DNA of 64,000 nt. Origin: Piromyces finnis (Eukaryota > Neocallimastigomycota > Neocallimastigomycetes > Neocallimastigales > Neocallimastigaceae). The stretch covers positions 971,001 to 1,035,000 of the forward strand of contig MCFH01000006.1 in the NCBI GenBank assembly GCA_002104945.1, in the 5' to 3' direction. Positions 21,801 to 33,780 of this stretch are shown here, piece after piece (positions within the stretch are counted from its first letter, which is position 1; each line of letters opens with the position of its first letter). Made by a program: the position numbers and the translations under genes. Below the pieces are notes generated by a model, which was not told the origin of the DNA, searched no databases, and saw only the letters and a program-made list of their open reading frames with translations.

Positions 21801-23598
21801 TCCAATCAATAAAGATAAATCTAAGAAAAAATTTTTTGATAAGAAAAAGTTATTATCAAAACAAAATTTTTTGAATAAGAGAAATCTAAATAGAAAATTA
21901 AAATCCAATAAAAATTTTAAATTAAATGAAAATCATCCACCAAAGGAAGAAAAATTCCCAAGAAAGCGGAAACTTGTTCCAAGTGAAGATGTCATAGAAG
22001 AAAAATTTAGTAAGCCACATGAACATGAACCAGAAAAGAAGAAAATTAAGGAAGTGGCGCTAACTATAGCACAAATCAAGGAGCCAAATTCCTATAATGA
22101 TATATTTAAAAGAAAAGATAAGGATAAGTGGATAAAAGCAATAGAAGCCGAATTGCTAAATATGAAAGAAAGAAAAGTGTTCAAAAGAATAGATGAAGTT
22201 CCAGAAGACGCCAATATTATTGATTCAAGATGGGTATTTAAGATAAAAAGGAATAGCACTGGTGAGATAGAAAAATACAAAGCTAGACTTGTAGCCAGAG
22301 GTTTTACACAAGAATATGGAGAAGACTACAATGAGACCTTTTCTCCTACTCTAAAACAAGACTCATTAAGAATCCTAATAGGAATAGCTGCAATTAATAA
22401 CTATAAAATCCATCAATTAGATGTTAAGGCCGCATATTTGTATGCAGATTTAAAGGAAGATATATATATGAAAGCACCTAAAGGAGATAAAATGTATAAA
22501 AAAGGATTATGGAAATTAAATAAAGCATTATATGGCTTAAAACAAGCAGCAAGAGAATGGAATAACAACATCAGCAATACTCTCATTGAACTAGGATTTC
22601 AGAAATTAGTTAGCGAACCATGCATATTTATAAAGACCAAAAACAATAAATTAGTATGTTTAGTTGGAATATATGTTGATGACATCCTAATAACTGGTAA
22701 AAAGGAAGAAATAGATAAAACTATTAAATTAATTAAAGAGAAATATGTTATCACGGATGTTGGTGATGCAAATTTCATCATAGGAATCAAAGTAGAAACG
22801 TTAAAAGATGGGTATTTGTTACATCAAGAAAGGTATTTAAAGGATATATTACACAAATTTGGTTTAGAAAACTGCAGAGGATCAAAGACAACTACACCAA
22901 TCAAGAATGATGAACAACTCAATCAGCCTTTTGACCCTACTACTTATAGAGCTGCAATAGGAAGTCTTTTATATTTAGCCATAGGTACTCGTCCAGATAT
23001 CTTATTTTCAGTAACCAAAGCATCTAGGTTCTCACAAAATCCTACTATCCAAAATTGGAAGAATGTATTACAAATATTCAAATATCTGAAAGAAAATCCT
23101 CATTATGGAATCCGTTTTGAAAGAAACTTAAATTTGAAGATTTTTGTAGATTCAGACTATGGGGGAGATGAAGAAACAAGAAAATCTACCACTGGATTTG
23201 TATTTTTATTGGGAAATGGACCAACAAGCTGGTACTCAAAACTGCAAAAATGTGTATCAACTTCAACCGCCGAAGCAGAATATTATGGACTTTGTGAATG
23301 CTCAAAGCAAGCTCTGTGGTATAGAAATATTTTTAGTGAATTAAAAATAAAGGAAGAATGCTTAAAAATCAATATTGATAATCAAGCAACTATTTACAAC
23401 GCAAATAATGAAACGATTAATCCAAAGTCAAAACATATTGATATTAAGTACCATAAAGTAAGAGAATTAATTAAAGAAAATAAAATCAGTCTAGAATATA
23501 TAAAATCAGAAGAAAATTTAGCAGATGGTTTTACTAAATACTTGAATAAAAATAAAATGAAAATATTTAGAGATAGTTTATTATATAAATACAAATAA
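18691..23598 (+). CDS. Copia Pol polyprotein (zinc knuckle, protease, integrase, RT, RNase H)
   Basis: Open frame in +1 relative to gag. Codons before about 18789 look meaningless; homology begins at KKDTARMIDKMNKF. In order: CCHC knuckle CYFCHQKGHTVKQC (about residue 112); aspartic protease LDSGASNH (about 213); integrase HHCC zinc finger and DDE core with HIDLVGP, LRSDNGTEF and GNPEQNGRAERFNGK (about 350-510); RT with VARGFTQEYGEDYNETF, QLDVKAAYLYADL and catalytic YVDD (about 1200-1330); RNase H with VDSDYGG and STAEAEYYGL (about 1485-1540). Catalytic residues are intact. Between integrase and RT lies an unusually long Asn/Lys/Glu-rich spacer of about 500 residues (20580-22080), probably disordered. 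Function: reverse transcription and integration in virus-like particles. Confidence 0.93.
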   Translation: MMKKKLVYCIKPYQKNIGKSQSLSMKTGKNAKKDTARMIDKMNKFDPKEKSETFGIRHIFSVEGSYKGDKRKESTKYYRNKQSNNHNKNTNKGKEKSNEERNWNNKNKQNITCYFCHQKGHTVKQCRIQKELSEEVTRRLRKEKNKGKEAFLATGEIVNKQTTEDFEPEVGYQDLFTVDYNTLFDNNNDECNNKSCNYVSCENVPTSFTTWTLDSGASNHITKDIGILKNVFEHVEPINYANGATTKSTHMGEVNGSINEEPIKLEDVMYIPDVKRNLISVAKLVKSGYQIIFDEKNNNVFAYIKDKKTDNVYEVKANEYDVFNLYIKEGNVVNNYSMCDNVRNNGEYWHRRIGHLNFNNNDEKNNIHNCTICMRSKMKEIPHKRSDSRASSVLELVHIDLVGPITPSIHDNVYFLSILDDYSRYGWVIFVKNKSDVFKEFGNWLNKTTNELSSKVKYLRSDNGTEFTSNNFKELCNEYGITQQFTVPGNPEQNGRAERFNGKLIKTATAMLMDARLCRRFWEDAVKTANYVHNRVPHSGINGEIPFELMYNRKVDYKNLRVFGCKVYYLDDSNIPKFQDKTKEGIFIGYDESSVGYRIFDIKSRKIKVKRVVGFLEEEPGDYNYNLEKENNNETYSQDTETFQVRNFNYMYDKENENNNNKDKKEKDISNENDKLMNENLETLNDKTSNKEDLKEVNYEEKFRNIEEKLDKLTSLLNKEKNNSSESFMQVCEDTNDSNMSIEDSEEEDLNLLDYIKLKEKKKERLNKNNYQKIEGMEENKEIKISTSMESVSETNKEKENNNDISGSNDGNINNFTLEENNLKYNNLKYNSADETEICEIKEVNIKRNDDKKNKNINSKDNSNISKDNKRNNKYLNAKGNVYFIEENSDIVNKNELIEEVLKIPSEMEINDLTGEIDNNDFLNILSPDIDLGTRKKIDFENIESVKNNINKNNRKEIENNYSNVKVNYKNEEYYKKNYIPINENEIRRNLNKENINIPEEKSKFKNISDEKESNLNNQNKKEYNLRNLKNKNEIKDPINKDKSKKKFFDKKKLLSKQNFLNKRNLNRKLKSNKNFKLNENHPPKEEKFPRKRKLVPSEDVIEEKFSKPHEHEPEKKKIKEVALTIAQIKEPNSYNDIFKRKDKDKWIKAIEAELLNMKERKVFKRIDEVPEDANIIDSRWVFKIKRNSTGEIEKYKARLVARGFTQEYGEDYNETFSPTLKQDSLRILIGIAAINNYKIHQLDVKAAYLYADLKEDIYMKAPKGDKMYKKGLWKLNKALYGLKQAAREWNNNISNTLIELGFQKLVSEPCIFIKTKNNKLVCLVGIYVDDILITGKKEEIDKTIKLIKEKYVITDVGDANFIIGIKVETLKDGYLLHQERYLKDILHKFGLENCRGSKTTTPIKNDEQLNQPFDPTTYRAAIGSLLYLAIGTRPDILFSVTKASRFSQNPTIQNWKNVLQIFKYLKENPHYGIRFERNLNLKIFVDSDYGGDEETRKSTTGFVFLLGNGPTSWYSKLQKCVSTSTAEAEYYGLCECSKQALWYRNIFSELKIKEECLKINIDNQATIYNANNETINPKSKHIDIKYHKVRELIKENKISLEYIKSEENLADGFTKYLNKNKMKIFRDSLLYKYK

Positions 23599-23620
23599 TG
23601 AATTTATAACTTTGGGGGAG

Positions 23621-23855
23621 TGTGAAAATAAAATACATTACAAAATAATATTTTATGTATTTTTTATGTATTTGTATTTTATAAAATTATAAATTAATAT
23701 TGTACTACATTTTTATTCTTTGGTTATTTTTTAATAAAAAGATTTTAAGAAAGTTACAATATTTATATTATAAAATAAATATAAATAAATAAAAGATTAT
23801 AAAAACCCAAATAGTTTTATAAATAAATTTAAGTGTAAACTAAATTTATCTGACA
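23621..23855 (+). repeat. Copia 3' LTR
   Basis: 235 bp, same sequence as the 5' LTR, preceded by the polypurine tract and followed by the CAATA target copy. Confidence 0.95.
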
Positions 23856-23860
23856 CAATA

Positions 23861-24315
<455 letters not shown>

Positions 24316-26011
24316 TTATGGACGTTGCTTAATTTTAAGCCAATCGTAAACAAGACGTTCTGCTAATATTCTTGACCAATTTTCACCGATCACAAATGCA
24401 TGAGGAATTCCTGTTTCATCTAAATGTAAATTATTATATTTAGTATATTCTGGTAACTTTTCTTTTAGTATTTCATAATGATCTTTAGTAGCCCATCCAT
24501 CATTTATACTATAAAAGAAGAAAAATTCATTCATGTGTTCATTAATAAAATCTACATGATCTTCAATTGATTTAATATCTTCACGTTCATATTTAGTTAA
24601 ATAAATAACATTATTTAATGCTTGAGAAGTATATTACAAAATTATAAATATATATATATATATATATTAAAATTAAAAATAATAAAATAATATTTAAAGT
24701 TTCTTTCCAAAATATACTATTAATAATAATAATAATATTTAATAAAAGGATATCTTAAAAGCTCGGCAGTAACTTCGCTTTCACCTTCACTTTGTTTTAC
24801 AACAGTTTTAACAAATGATTTTTTAAATGAAGTTGGTAGAAAATCAAGACCTTTTGTTATTATAGAGGCCATTTTTCTTTCAAAATCATGTTTTATAAAT
24901 CTAAAAGTGGAAATACCTCTTGGAGTTTTTTCAATCTCATGAATTGCTGGGAAAAGTAAAAATGATTTTGTAATTCCAGAATTTGGACGTTCTTCAAATA
25001 ACTATTTAATGTATAAAAATAGAAGTAATAAAATTATATGATGTATAATTAAATAAAATGAAATTTAAATAATTAATTTTTATAAAGTTGCTTGAAATTA
25101 TATTTACGTAATATAATATTAATTAAAACATAAAACATATATTTGATATAGCATTAAAAGAAATATATATTCATTAATATTACTCTTAGAACCATATAGG
25201 CACCAAGCGAATGGCCAATTAAATAAAATTTTGTATTTGGATGAGAATATTCCGGTTTTGCTTTTAATTTATCAAAGAATGCAATTTTTGATTCTATTTG
25301 TTGTTGATTTGAAAATAAAACATTATTACCTTCAAGTTTTCTATCAGTATGACCCATATGTTCAACTTTAGATTTATTGATTAATTATTTCAATTTATTA
25401 ATGTATTAAATAATAATATTTAGAGTATTATTGAAATTTATAAATTTTTGAATTTAAATTATAATAAAAATAAATAATAAGCAGATTTTAATAATATAAA
25501 TATAATTTAATATTTAATATTTTGTTTCAACCTTTAAATGTATAAAATAATGATAAATGTATTCTTACTTCCATAAATATCAATTTGTTTATCCCAAACA
25601 TCATATATTTGACCCATAAAACGACGATAATAATTTATAACACCAGGACTTCCTGTTTAATATTTTTTATTTATTATTTAAAAAAAAATACATAATTTTG
25701 AGATTCTCCATAAAATAATAATAAGTATTTTTAAAATAACACAAATTATTATTATATATCAATATATAAATTATTAATTTTTATAAAGCTCTATTGGATA
25801 TTTGAATAACAAAGAAACAAAGAAAATAAAAAAAATAGAAAATTGTATTACCTGGTACAATAATCACAACAGTCCTTGGTGAATCTTTTGGTATTTCTTT
25901 TGCTTTTATATAGAGAATCTTTGTTGAAGTACCATTTAAATCTAATATTTCTTCTTCACTATCAGTATAATCTAATTTTTTTTCATTTGATTCAGTCTTT
26001 TTTTCAGTCAT
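24316..26011 (-). CDS. LDAH-type lipid-droplet-associated alpha/beta-hydrolase, five exons
   Basis: Spliced model 25852-26011, 25569-25652, 25184-25365, 24754-25001, 24316-24628 gives 328 residues in one frame. The N-terminal TVVIIVPGSPG matches the family's oxyanion-loop motif. GIEHMGHTDRK follows, then the nucleophile elbow YLIGHSLGAY (Ser), an acidic residue in FYSINDGWATKDHY and the His in GIPHAFV, which complete the catalytic triad. The family acts at lipid droplets; substrate is debated (sterol esters or other lipids). Three introns are GT-AG (GTAATA, GTAAGA, GTAATA). The last has no workable GT donor close to the homology edge but starts ATATCCTTTT and ends AC (24629-24753), which keeps LLSSQALNNVIYL in frame. 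A GT-AG alternative (donor GTGAAA near 24785) would delete about ten residues. Confidence 0.85.
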
Positions 26012-26849
26012 TTTCTATCAAAATATAAATACAATATATTAAAAGAAAAAGAAATAGTATAATACTACTCACTTTTAATCTTTTGGATTTAAATTTATTG
26101 GGTTAGGATACATTATATACTTTAACCCTTAAATTAATAACATTTATATGTAAATTTTTAAAAGAATACTATTAATATTTCTTATTCTATTTATTATTAT
26201 TGCTTTAAATATATCAGTTTAATCAATAATAATTTAAAAGTTTAAAAGTTAAGAAAAAACTAAGAACCTTTTAGACATTAATTTTATATCGTAACATGAT
26301 ATTATTATGTTTTTCAGTTAATGCTCATTTTTTTTTTTTTTAATATATAGTACTATAGAAAACTTTACAACAAAGTAAGCAATAATCAAAATAGAAGTTA
26401 ATAAATATAAAAAAAACTACTTTATTTAAAATATTTATAAAAAATATAGAAATTTCTTTCCATAATAAACATTTTTTTTTTTTTTTTTTTTTATAATTTG
26501 TAAATACCATTGGTAATATTAATATAATTAAACTATTATATAATTTCAAATGCTTGAATATAAAAATATATTAACATAAAAACTAATGTTAAAAAAATAA
26601 TAAATTATAATGAATGAATTTTATTTTAAAATGTTTTTTTAATTTTTTAATTTTTTATTTTTTTGAAAAGATTAAAAAACTAACATATTTTATTTTTTAA
26701 TATTAACTAAAAAATTTATATATTTATTTATACATTTTTAATTTATTTTTAATCTTATTATTCTTTAAATTATTAAATTTATTTTAATTTTGATATTAGC
26801 TTTTTTTTTTTTTAATATTACATTTATTATTAGTATTATTATTTAATAT

Positions 26850-26896
<47 letters not shown>

Positions 26897-27131
26897 AAAT
26901 TTCATATTTAATAAAAATCTATTTAATATTTTTGTTAAGAAAAAAAAAAAAAAAAAAAAGGGAAAAAGAAAATAATAATTTAATAATTAATTTATTAATA
27001 GTTCCTTCTAGAAAAACTAGAGAAAGAGAAATTAAATTATAAGAGTAATTAAATATTATTTAAAAAGGTTTATAAAATTATAATTTAAATTTATTTAATC
27101 ATAATCTTAAATATTATAATATTATTTCGTT
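26012..27131. other. AT-rich spacer between LDAH and syntaxin genes
   Basis: Contains the LDAH 5' flank, then many T runs, including 41 consecutive T at 26852-26892, and the 3' flank of the syntaxin gene. No further gene seen. Confidence 0.75.
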
Positions 27132-29214
27132 TTATTGTCCTTCATTCCCCCATACTCCGTTTTCACCTTGTGTTTCTACTGGCTGTGTCCATTGTTGTGC
27201 TTGATTCATATTCATAGCTTGATTATTTGTATTTATTGTTTGTTCACTTTCAGTATTTTGTTCGTCACTTTTAGATGAACCGAATATTTTTTTGATAATA
27301 GAAATAAAGTTAATAATATATGGTGATGCTAAGAATAAACCAATGGCAATAATAACAAATATGATACAAGTAATTATCCATAATTTCTATAATTTAAAAC
27401 AATTAGTAAATGTATATGCCTAATATCCTAATATATATTTAAATAATTAAATATGAATTTAGAATGTAGTTTTAATTATTTACTTTTCTACTACTCTTTC
27501 GAATTTCTATAGCTTTAGTTAATTCTTTTGATGCTTCTTCAACATTATATTCAGCTGTATCAACATTTTCTTCAATAATATTAATTGTTTCATTTTGGGT
27601 TACTAACATATTATTCATATCTTGGAAAAGGTCACATAATTCCTAAAATAATAACACAATAATAACAATAATAACGACATAAATATTAAATAAATTTAAT
27701 ATAAATTTATTAATAATGCTTAAGACAATAATTATAAATATGTTTACATTGATAGATTGATTGATTTGTTCCATTTGATTTTGTCTTTGTTGTGCTTCAT
27801 CGAATGCAGCTTTTGAACCGCTTAACATAGAATACTTATTATAATAATTATAATAAAAGTTATTAGTAAAATAATAAATAAAAACTAATTTCAATTAAGC
27901 AATAAAACATTTAATTGTTATTTACTTGTAATGAGCCACCTGGATGACTATCAACATATCTCTCTGCTTCTTCTTGAGTAGCATTTTTATGAACTATTTT
28001 TATTAAAAATTATTAATATATTAAAGAAAAACTTTTTTTTACAAATTTATTTTTTATAAACTTACTAATTTGATATTGTCTTATCATTTTATTTCTTCCT
28101 TGTTCAGTATAATTTATTCTTTTTTCATTATATAAATCAAAAACCTTTTTAAGATTATTTGAAGTATTATTAACCTGACTTATTACCATTCTTTTATCTC
28201 TTGGATTCGATATTCTTTCGGCTTCTGCCTTTATACCTTTTTTTTTATTAATAAAATTTTTTAATTTAATAATAATTAATTTTATTTTTTATAAATTCCA
28301 ATAAATAGTACCTTTTAATTGATTTGTTATTGTTTGAATTTCAGCTGTAATTCGTTCTTCCAATTCTGTAATTCTTCTAGTATTTTCAGCGTTTTCAGCT
28401 CTTCTTACTTCGCTATAATTTCTATTATATAATAAATCAAGTCTATCAACATAATTCCTAAGTGATTTTATATCTTGATTTAAATTATTTATCTTTTATA
28501 TATTTTATTTTTAAATTTTAAAATTTTATATTAACATATATAAATTCAATTTTAGTATATATAATTCAAAAGATTTTTATAATTTCTTATAATTACCTTT
28601 CCTGAGTATTGACTAGCAACATCTGCTCCTCCACCATTTCTAGAATATCCTGGACTTTCTGGAGGTGAATTGTATCCATATTGATTATTTCTTGAATTAT
28701 ATGAATCACCATTGTTGCGTGATTGATTATTTCTTGAATTGTATGAATCACCACCATTGTTACGTGATTGATTATTTCTTGAGTTATACGATTCACTATT
28801 GTTACGTGAGCCATAGGAATTTCCACCGTTATTACGTGAGCCATATGAACCTCCACCATTATTACGTGAACTATATGAGCCGTCATAATTTGAACGGCCT
28901 CCCCCATAATTACGATTATATTGATTATCATTTATTTGGTTATAACCTTGATTACCACCCTATCATAAAAAATTAAATACAATATTTATTAAGATATTAT
29001 TTATACTGAGCTATTTATCTTTGAAATTCCAATGTTATGTAAATATTTATTTTTTTATTTTTTTTTTATTTTTTATTATATTTATATATTTTAATATTTG
29101 AATATTATGTTTTTTTTTTTGTTCTTAAAGTAATTAATTTCAACAATTAAGCAATAACATTAATAACATTAATATTATTATTACCCTTAATTCTGTTAAA
29201 CGATCTCTATACAT
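27132..29214 (-). CDS. Syntaxin / Qa-SNARE (Sso-like), eight exons
   Basis: Exons 29185-29214, 28597-28959, 28312-28492, 28066-28236, 27926-27993, 27748-27834, 27484-27642, 27132-27386 join to 437 residues; all introns have GT and AG ends. A Gly/Asn/Ser/Arg/Tyr-rich N-terminal segment (about 11-125, repeated SRNNG and SYNSRNNQ) precedes the coiled Habc-type bundle (LRNYVDRLDLLYNRN onward). The SNARE helix includes RQNQMEQINQSINELCDLFQ and DMNNMLVTQNETINIIEENV, with Gln of LFQDM as the zero-layer residue. A single membrane span (WIITCIIFVIIAIGLFLA) follows. Role: plasma-membrane t-SNARE for exocytosis, important in a fungus that secretes large amounts of enzyme. Unusual: about 60 residues follow the membrane span, where most syntaxins end within a few residues, and the N terminus is expanded. 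Confidence 0.88.
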
Positions 29215-30936
29215 TTTAATATTTTATTGTATTTTTTCTCTTTTTTTTAAGTTTATATATTTTGTTTTAGATTTAATATTCTTTCAACTATTTCTTTGTT
29301 AAAGATTAAAAATTATATTTTCCTCGTATTCGAGAAAACAATAAGGAATAAGGAATATAATATAAATATTCTTTGTTTTTATAAAAATCCTGTTTACAAG
29401 TAAGAAAAAAAAATATGTAATAATTTTTCATTTATAAATTAATATATATTATAATAAATATTTTTAATGTTAATTATTTTTAAAATACATTTTGGTCATA
29501 CTTTTTTAATTATTATTTTGATAATTTATACATGTATTGTTTTGTTTTCTTATTTTTTTTTTAAAGTTGATTAAACATTATTCTTTTATTTGATAATTGT
29601 AAGATTTTATTTTACAATACTAATTTTACTTCTAAAAATTCTATTATAAGAATTTTTTATTTTATAAAAAAAGAAATAATTAAAAATGTTTATAATAAAT
29701 AAAAAAAAAACAATATTATTTAATTATGACAAATATATCATTAAACTTTTTTTTGTACAACCAATACTAATTAAAAATATTTAATAAACTTTTTTTTTAT
29801 AATCAAGAACAGTTGATAATTAGTGAATTCTAATTTATACAAAACAGATAATTCCAATTAAAATTAGATTTAATAATTTTAATAATAACCCATAAATTTT
29901 TTTATTATATATTATTAATATACATTAGAAAATTAGTAACAAAGTATATTCGTTTCTGTTTTGTTATAATTAGTATATTATTTTTATTATTAATCTTGAA
30001 ATTAATCTTTCTTAAATAAATATTTATTGTTTTAATAAAACATAAAAAGATATAGAAATTTAATATATTAAAAAAAATCCTTTAATTAATCAGCAATGCA
30101 TAATTATAAGTAATAAAGTTTTAATAAATTAAATTGTAATAAATGACATTACACTAATATATATTAAATTATAAAAGAATTTAAATAAACGGTAGTCTAT
30201 TTTCTAAATGAGATTAAATTATTCAATAATTGTATAATATATTCAATTATATAAAAATATATAATTAGCTTATATATTTTTTGTATTTAAAATATATTGT
30301 TTATTTTCATATTAAATAAAATTCTATATATGTGATTTGTTCATTAAATATATAATAAATTAAAATTGAATTTATTAATAAATAAGTTAATTGTACCTTA
30401 AAAAATTTATTTAGAAAAGGCAACAACATTCTATTATTACTCTTAAGAAATGTTAAAAAAATATAATTGAATTGGAAAGTGGTTATATATTTAAAAAAAA
30501 GAAAAAATTAAGTAGTAAAATAATACTAAAGTTATTAACAATTTTATGTATAAATAAAAACTTTATTATATATTAAAAAAAGAAAAAAAAAAAAACTATT
30601 TGTTACTAATTATGATAATATCACATGATATCATTAAATATTTATGTAGTAATACTTTATTAGGTATTAATGATAAAATATAAATATCATCAGTTATTCT
30701 TAATAAATGTATAGAAGTTATTCATTTTTATTTGTGATTAAATGTTTATAAATTTATATAAAATAATTTTAATAACCTTTAACAATTAGAAAAACAATCA
30801 TTTAATAAATGAAATGGGTACATGCATATGTTACTTTTTTTTTATGTGTAAAAATGTTTGAATTATCTTTAAAAATAATGGGAAAATTCAAATTTTTAAC
30901 ATTTTAGGATAATTTGAATTTCTTTTTATTTTTAAT
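29215..30936. other. AT-rich intergenic region
   Basis: 5' flank of the syntaxin gene and 3' flank of the phosphatase gene. Nothing else recognised. Confidence 0.7.
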
Positions 30937-31889
30937 TTAATCTAAAAAACCTAGATGATCTAATAAACCTACAGAACAACGAGTAACTTGGTCAAAACAA
31001 TGCGAAAATTCTAATAATTTAAAAATATAGTAAAGGAATTGATATTAAATTTTCTTTAACCAAAATTTAATTTTGATATTAATATAATACAAACCATTAA
31101 TTCCTTTAGAAAAATAAGGATCTCTAATGACAGTTTCTTCGTCTGGATCATATTCACCAAATAATTGAACTATTTTATTATTATTATTAATTGAAAAATT
31201 AATATTAAAAAAATATAAAAAATGTAAAAATATAAAGATATTGTTATTTTTATTTATTAATTACTTTGTGCTTTTGGTCTTGGTGGTGCTATTCTTAATA
31301 AATTGTCCAAATTTTTATAATCCATACAGAGAATATAATCAAATCTAGAGTAATCTTCCTTAAGAATCTAATGTTTTATTATTGAAATATTAGGGATAAA
31401 GCATTTTATTATAATCTTTTATTAAATTATATTATATTTAAATTAAAGTTAACATACTCTTCTAGCTCTATGATTTATTGGAACTTTATTATTTTTACAA
31501 ACTGTACGAGTACGACTATCTGGTACCCTTCCTGTGTGATAACCACCTGTACCGCAACTATCTATTATAAATTTGTCACTCAAATTACGTTTAGCAACTT
31601 CATGAGCAAAAACCGCTTCTGCCATTGGTGAACGACAAATATTTCCTAAGCAAACAAAAAGAACAGCAATCTTTTTCTTATCATCATTATTTAAATTATT
31701 ATTGTTATTGTTGGTGTAGGTATTATTACTATAATTACTGTAATTATTACTACTATTTTTATAAGTAGAATTTTTTTTAAATTTACTATTATTTCTATTA
31801 TTGTTATTATTATTGTTATTATTATTATTATTATTATTTCTATTATTATTTCTATTATAATTTCTATTATTTCTGTTATTACTATTCAT
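30937..31889 (-). CDS. Low-molecular-weight protein tyrosine phosphatase, four exons
   Basis: Exons 31458-31889, 31265-31367, 31095-31169 and 30937-31010 join to 227 residues. All introns are GT-AG (GTATGT, GTAATT, GTTTGT donors). The ATG at 31889 is chosen because the upstream extension of the frame is hydrophobic AT-rich noise. Residues 1-70 are almost pure Asn with Arg/Ser/Tyr, an unusual disordered extension. The catalytic domain opens with IAVLFVCLGNICRSPMAEAV, containing the CX5R phosphate loop (Cys and Arg present). It continues with SCGTGGYHTG, DYILCMDYKNLDNL and the general-acid loop IRDPYF (Asp). The domain is about 155 residues, normal for the family. It dephosphorylates phosphotyrosine proteins in the cytosol; substrates are unknown. 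Confidence 0.93.
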
Positions 31890-33340
31890 TGTGAGGGTAA
31901 ATATAAATAAAATGGATAAAAATATTTTAAAACAAATTTTACAAAAATATGAAATTTCAAGTAATAAAAGGCATATATATATTAAAGAAATATTTGTGTT
32001 ATATGAATATATGAATAATTTTATTAACATATAATCAAATATATTAATTCAATAAATATAAATATAATTAACTTTAATTAATATAAAAAATTAATATTTT
32101 ATTAAATATGTGAAATGTGGTGTAGTTATAGGTTACCAACCCACAATAAATTGAAATTGATGTTAAGAAGGTTACTAACCCACAATTATAGTAAGTTAAA
32201 ATAAATATAATAAAAATAACAATAAAAAACTCAAAATATTATTATTTTTTAATCTACTTTTTGAATAAACATAGTATATACATTTCAACTAATAGTTATT
32301 TCTTCAATGTAAAAAGAATTCAAAATGTATTACTAATGTAATTATTAATGTATTTACATTTTATAATTATTATTAAACTATTAGTAATTGAATTAAACAT
32401 AATAAATGGATGAATTAAAGAATAAGTAGCATTAAAAATGACTTTTTGTTTTAACAATCTGGTTATAGAATATATAATAGCAATAAAACTATTTATATAT
32501 TGTAGAGAAGAGAAAATAATATAGTATAATAATAAAATTTTATATGAAGAGCCATCAAAAAAAGTATAATTTTTATTATTAAGTATTAAGGTTTATATAT
32601 AAATTCTCAAAATCTATTGGAGTAAAACTGGAGGAAAGATACTAATACACTATTATTTAAAGTAATATAGTTATATGTAGTATACAGAAGGAAGAAACTT
32701 CTAATTGTTTTTATTTCTTTTTGAATTAGTATTTGATTTTGTATTAGAACTCATTTTTTTTTATCTTCTTATTATTTGATATAGATATTAGATATTTTAA
32801 TACTCAGATTTTTTTTTTTTTTTTTTTTTTTAAATTTTGTATTGTTTGAAAAACAATCAATATGAAAATCATAAAATAATTCATGCTAGAAAGATTTTGT
32901 AGAAGAAATTTGAAACATTTTATTCTGTATTTTATTAATGCATTTTAAAATTTTTTTTTAATATATATTCTAATTTCAGTAACTTTATAGTTCAAGAGTA
33001 ATGAAATATTAATATAGATTTAATAAAATATGATAATGCATATTTTATATTTAAATAATGTATCTGAACATTAATACAAATTAATTTTTTAAATTTGGTT
33101 TAGATACTTAAAATATAAACAATTCTTTTGATACATTATTATTTTAAAAGTATTTAAAGACCTATTTTGAAATTATAATTTTCAATGTACTTTTTAACTG
33201 AAGATTATTTATTCATGATCTTTTTTTTTTATATTTGATAGTAAAAAATATTTTTTATTTTAATTTTTTTTTTTTTTAGCAAGTATATAATAAGTATATT
33301 AGATATTTGATAAAAAAAATAAGGACATATATAAAAATAG
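31890..33340. other. AT-rich intergenic region
   Basis: 5' flank of the phosphatase gene, with a pair of imperfect direct repeats near 32130-32185 (AGGTTACCAACCCACAA and AGGTTACTAACCCACAA). No gene recognised. Confidence 0.7.
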
Positions 33341-33412
33341 AAAATACCACTATTACATTTGAGAATACTAATTATATTTGACTTATAATGTGAACAAAAG
33401 TTTGGATAAAGT
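33341..33412 (-). mobile_element. Very old LINE 3'-end relic
   Basis: Aligns loosely with the LINE coding end and 3' UTR (for example TATATTTGACTTATAATG against TGTATTTGACTTCCAATG) just outside the A-tail of the intact LINE. Short and degenerate. Confidence 0.45.
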
Positions 33413-33780
33413 TTTGTTTGGGTACTTGATGTTGATATATCCCAATATTTGGCTTTTTTTTTATTTTTTTTTTATTTTTTTTTTTTTTTATTTTTATTCA
33501 ATAACATTATACGTATTTATAATTTTTTTTTCTTTTTTTTTTTAATGGCATCAAATATTTTTAAACCTTATTATTAATTAAATTAAAATTATAATACATG
33601 TAATAAAAAAAATTAAAAATAAAAATGAAAAAAAAAAATATGTTTAAATAAACACAAATGAATAAAAATTGGGTATAATGTATTCTAGTAATTTTAATTA
33701 AAGTAAGAAAGCCACTATTATACTAAAATATAATTGTATTTGACTTCCAATGCGACACCGAGCCAAAGATCAAAATTTTG

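Larger units (their letters stand above)
17861..23855 (+). mobile_element. Ty1/copia LTR retrotransposon, apparently young
   Basis: A complete 5995-bp element. LTRs of 235 bp (17861-18095 and 23621-23855) begin TGTGAAAATA, end TCTGACA, and agree at every position I compared. A 5-bp target duplication CAATA (17856-17860, 23856-23860) flanks it. A polypurine tract (TTTGGGGGAG, 23611-23620) directly precedes the 3' LTR. Protein order protease, integrase, RT, RNase H identifies the copia superfamily. Identical LTRs imply recent insertion, although gag and pol are in different frames. Confidence 0.95.

Noticed and set aside
28593-28976. Open frames on both strands rich in His/Met/Ile or Asn/His/Tyr
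   Set aside because: Other-register translations of the repeat-rich second exon of the syntaxin gene.
32125-32190. Possible tRNA-like sequence around AGGTTACCAACCCACAA
   Set aside because: No cloverleaf can be formed; it is just a short direct repeat.
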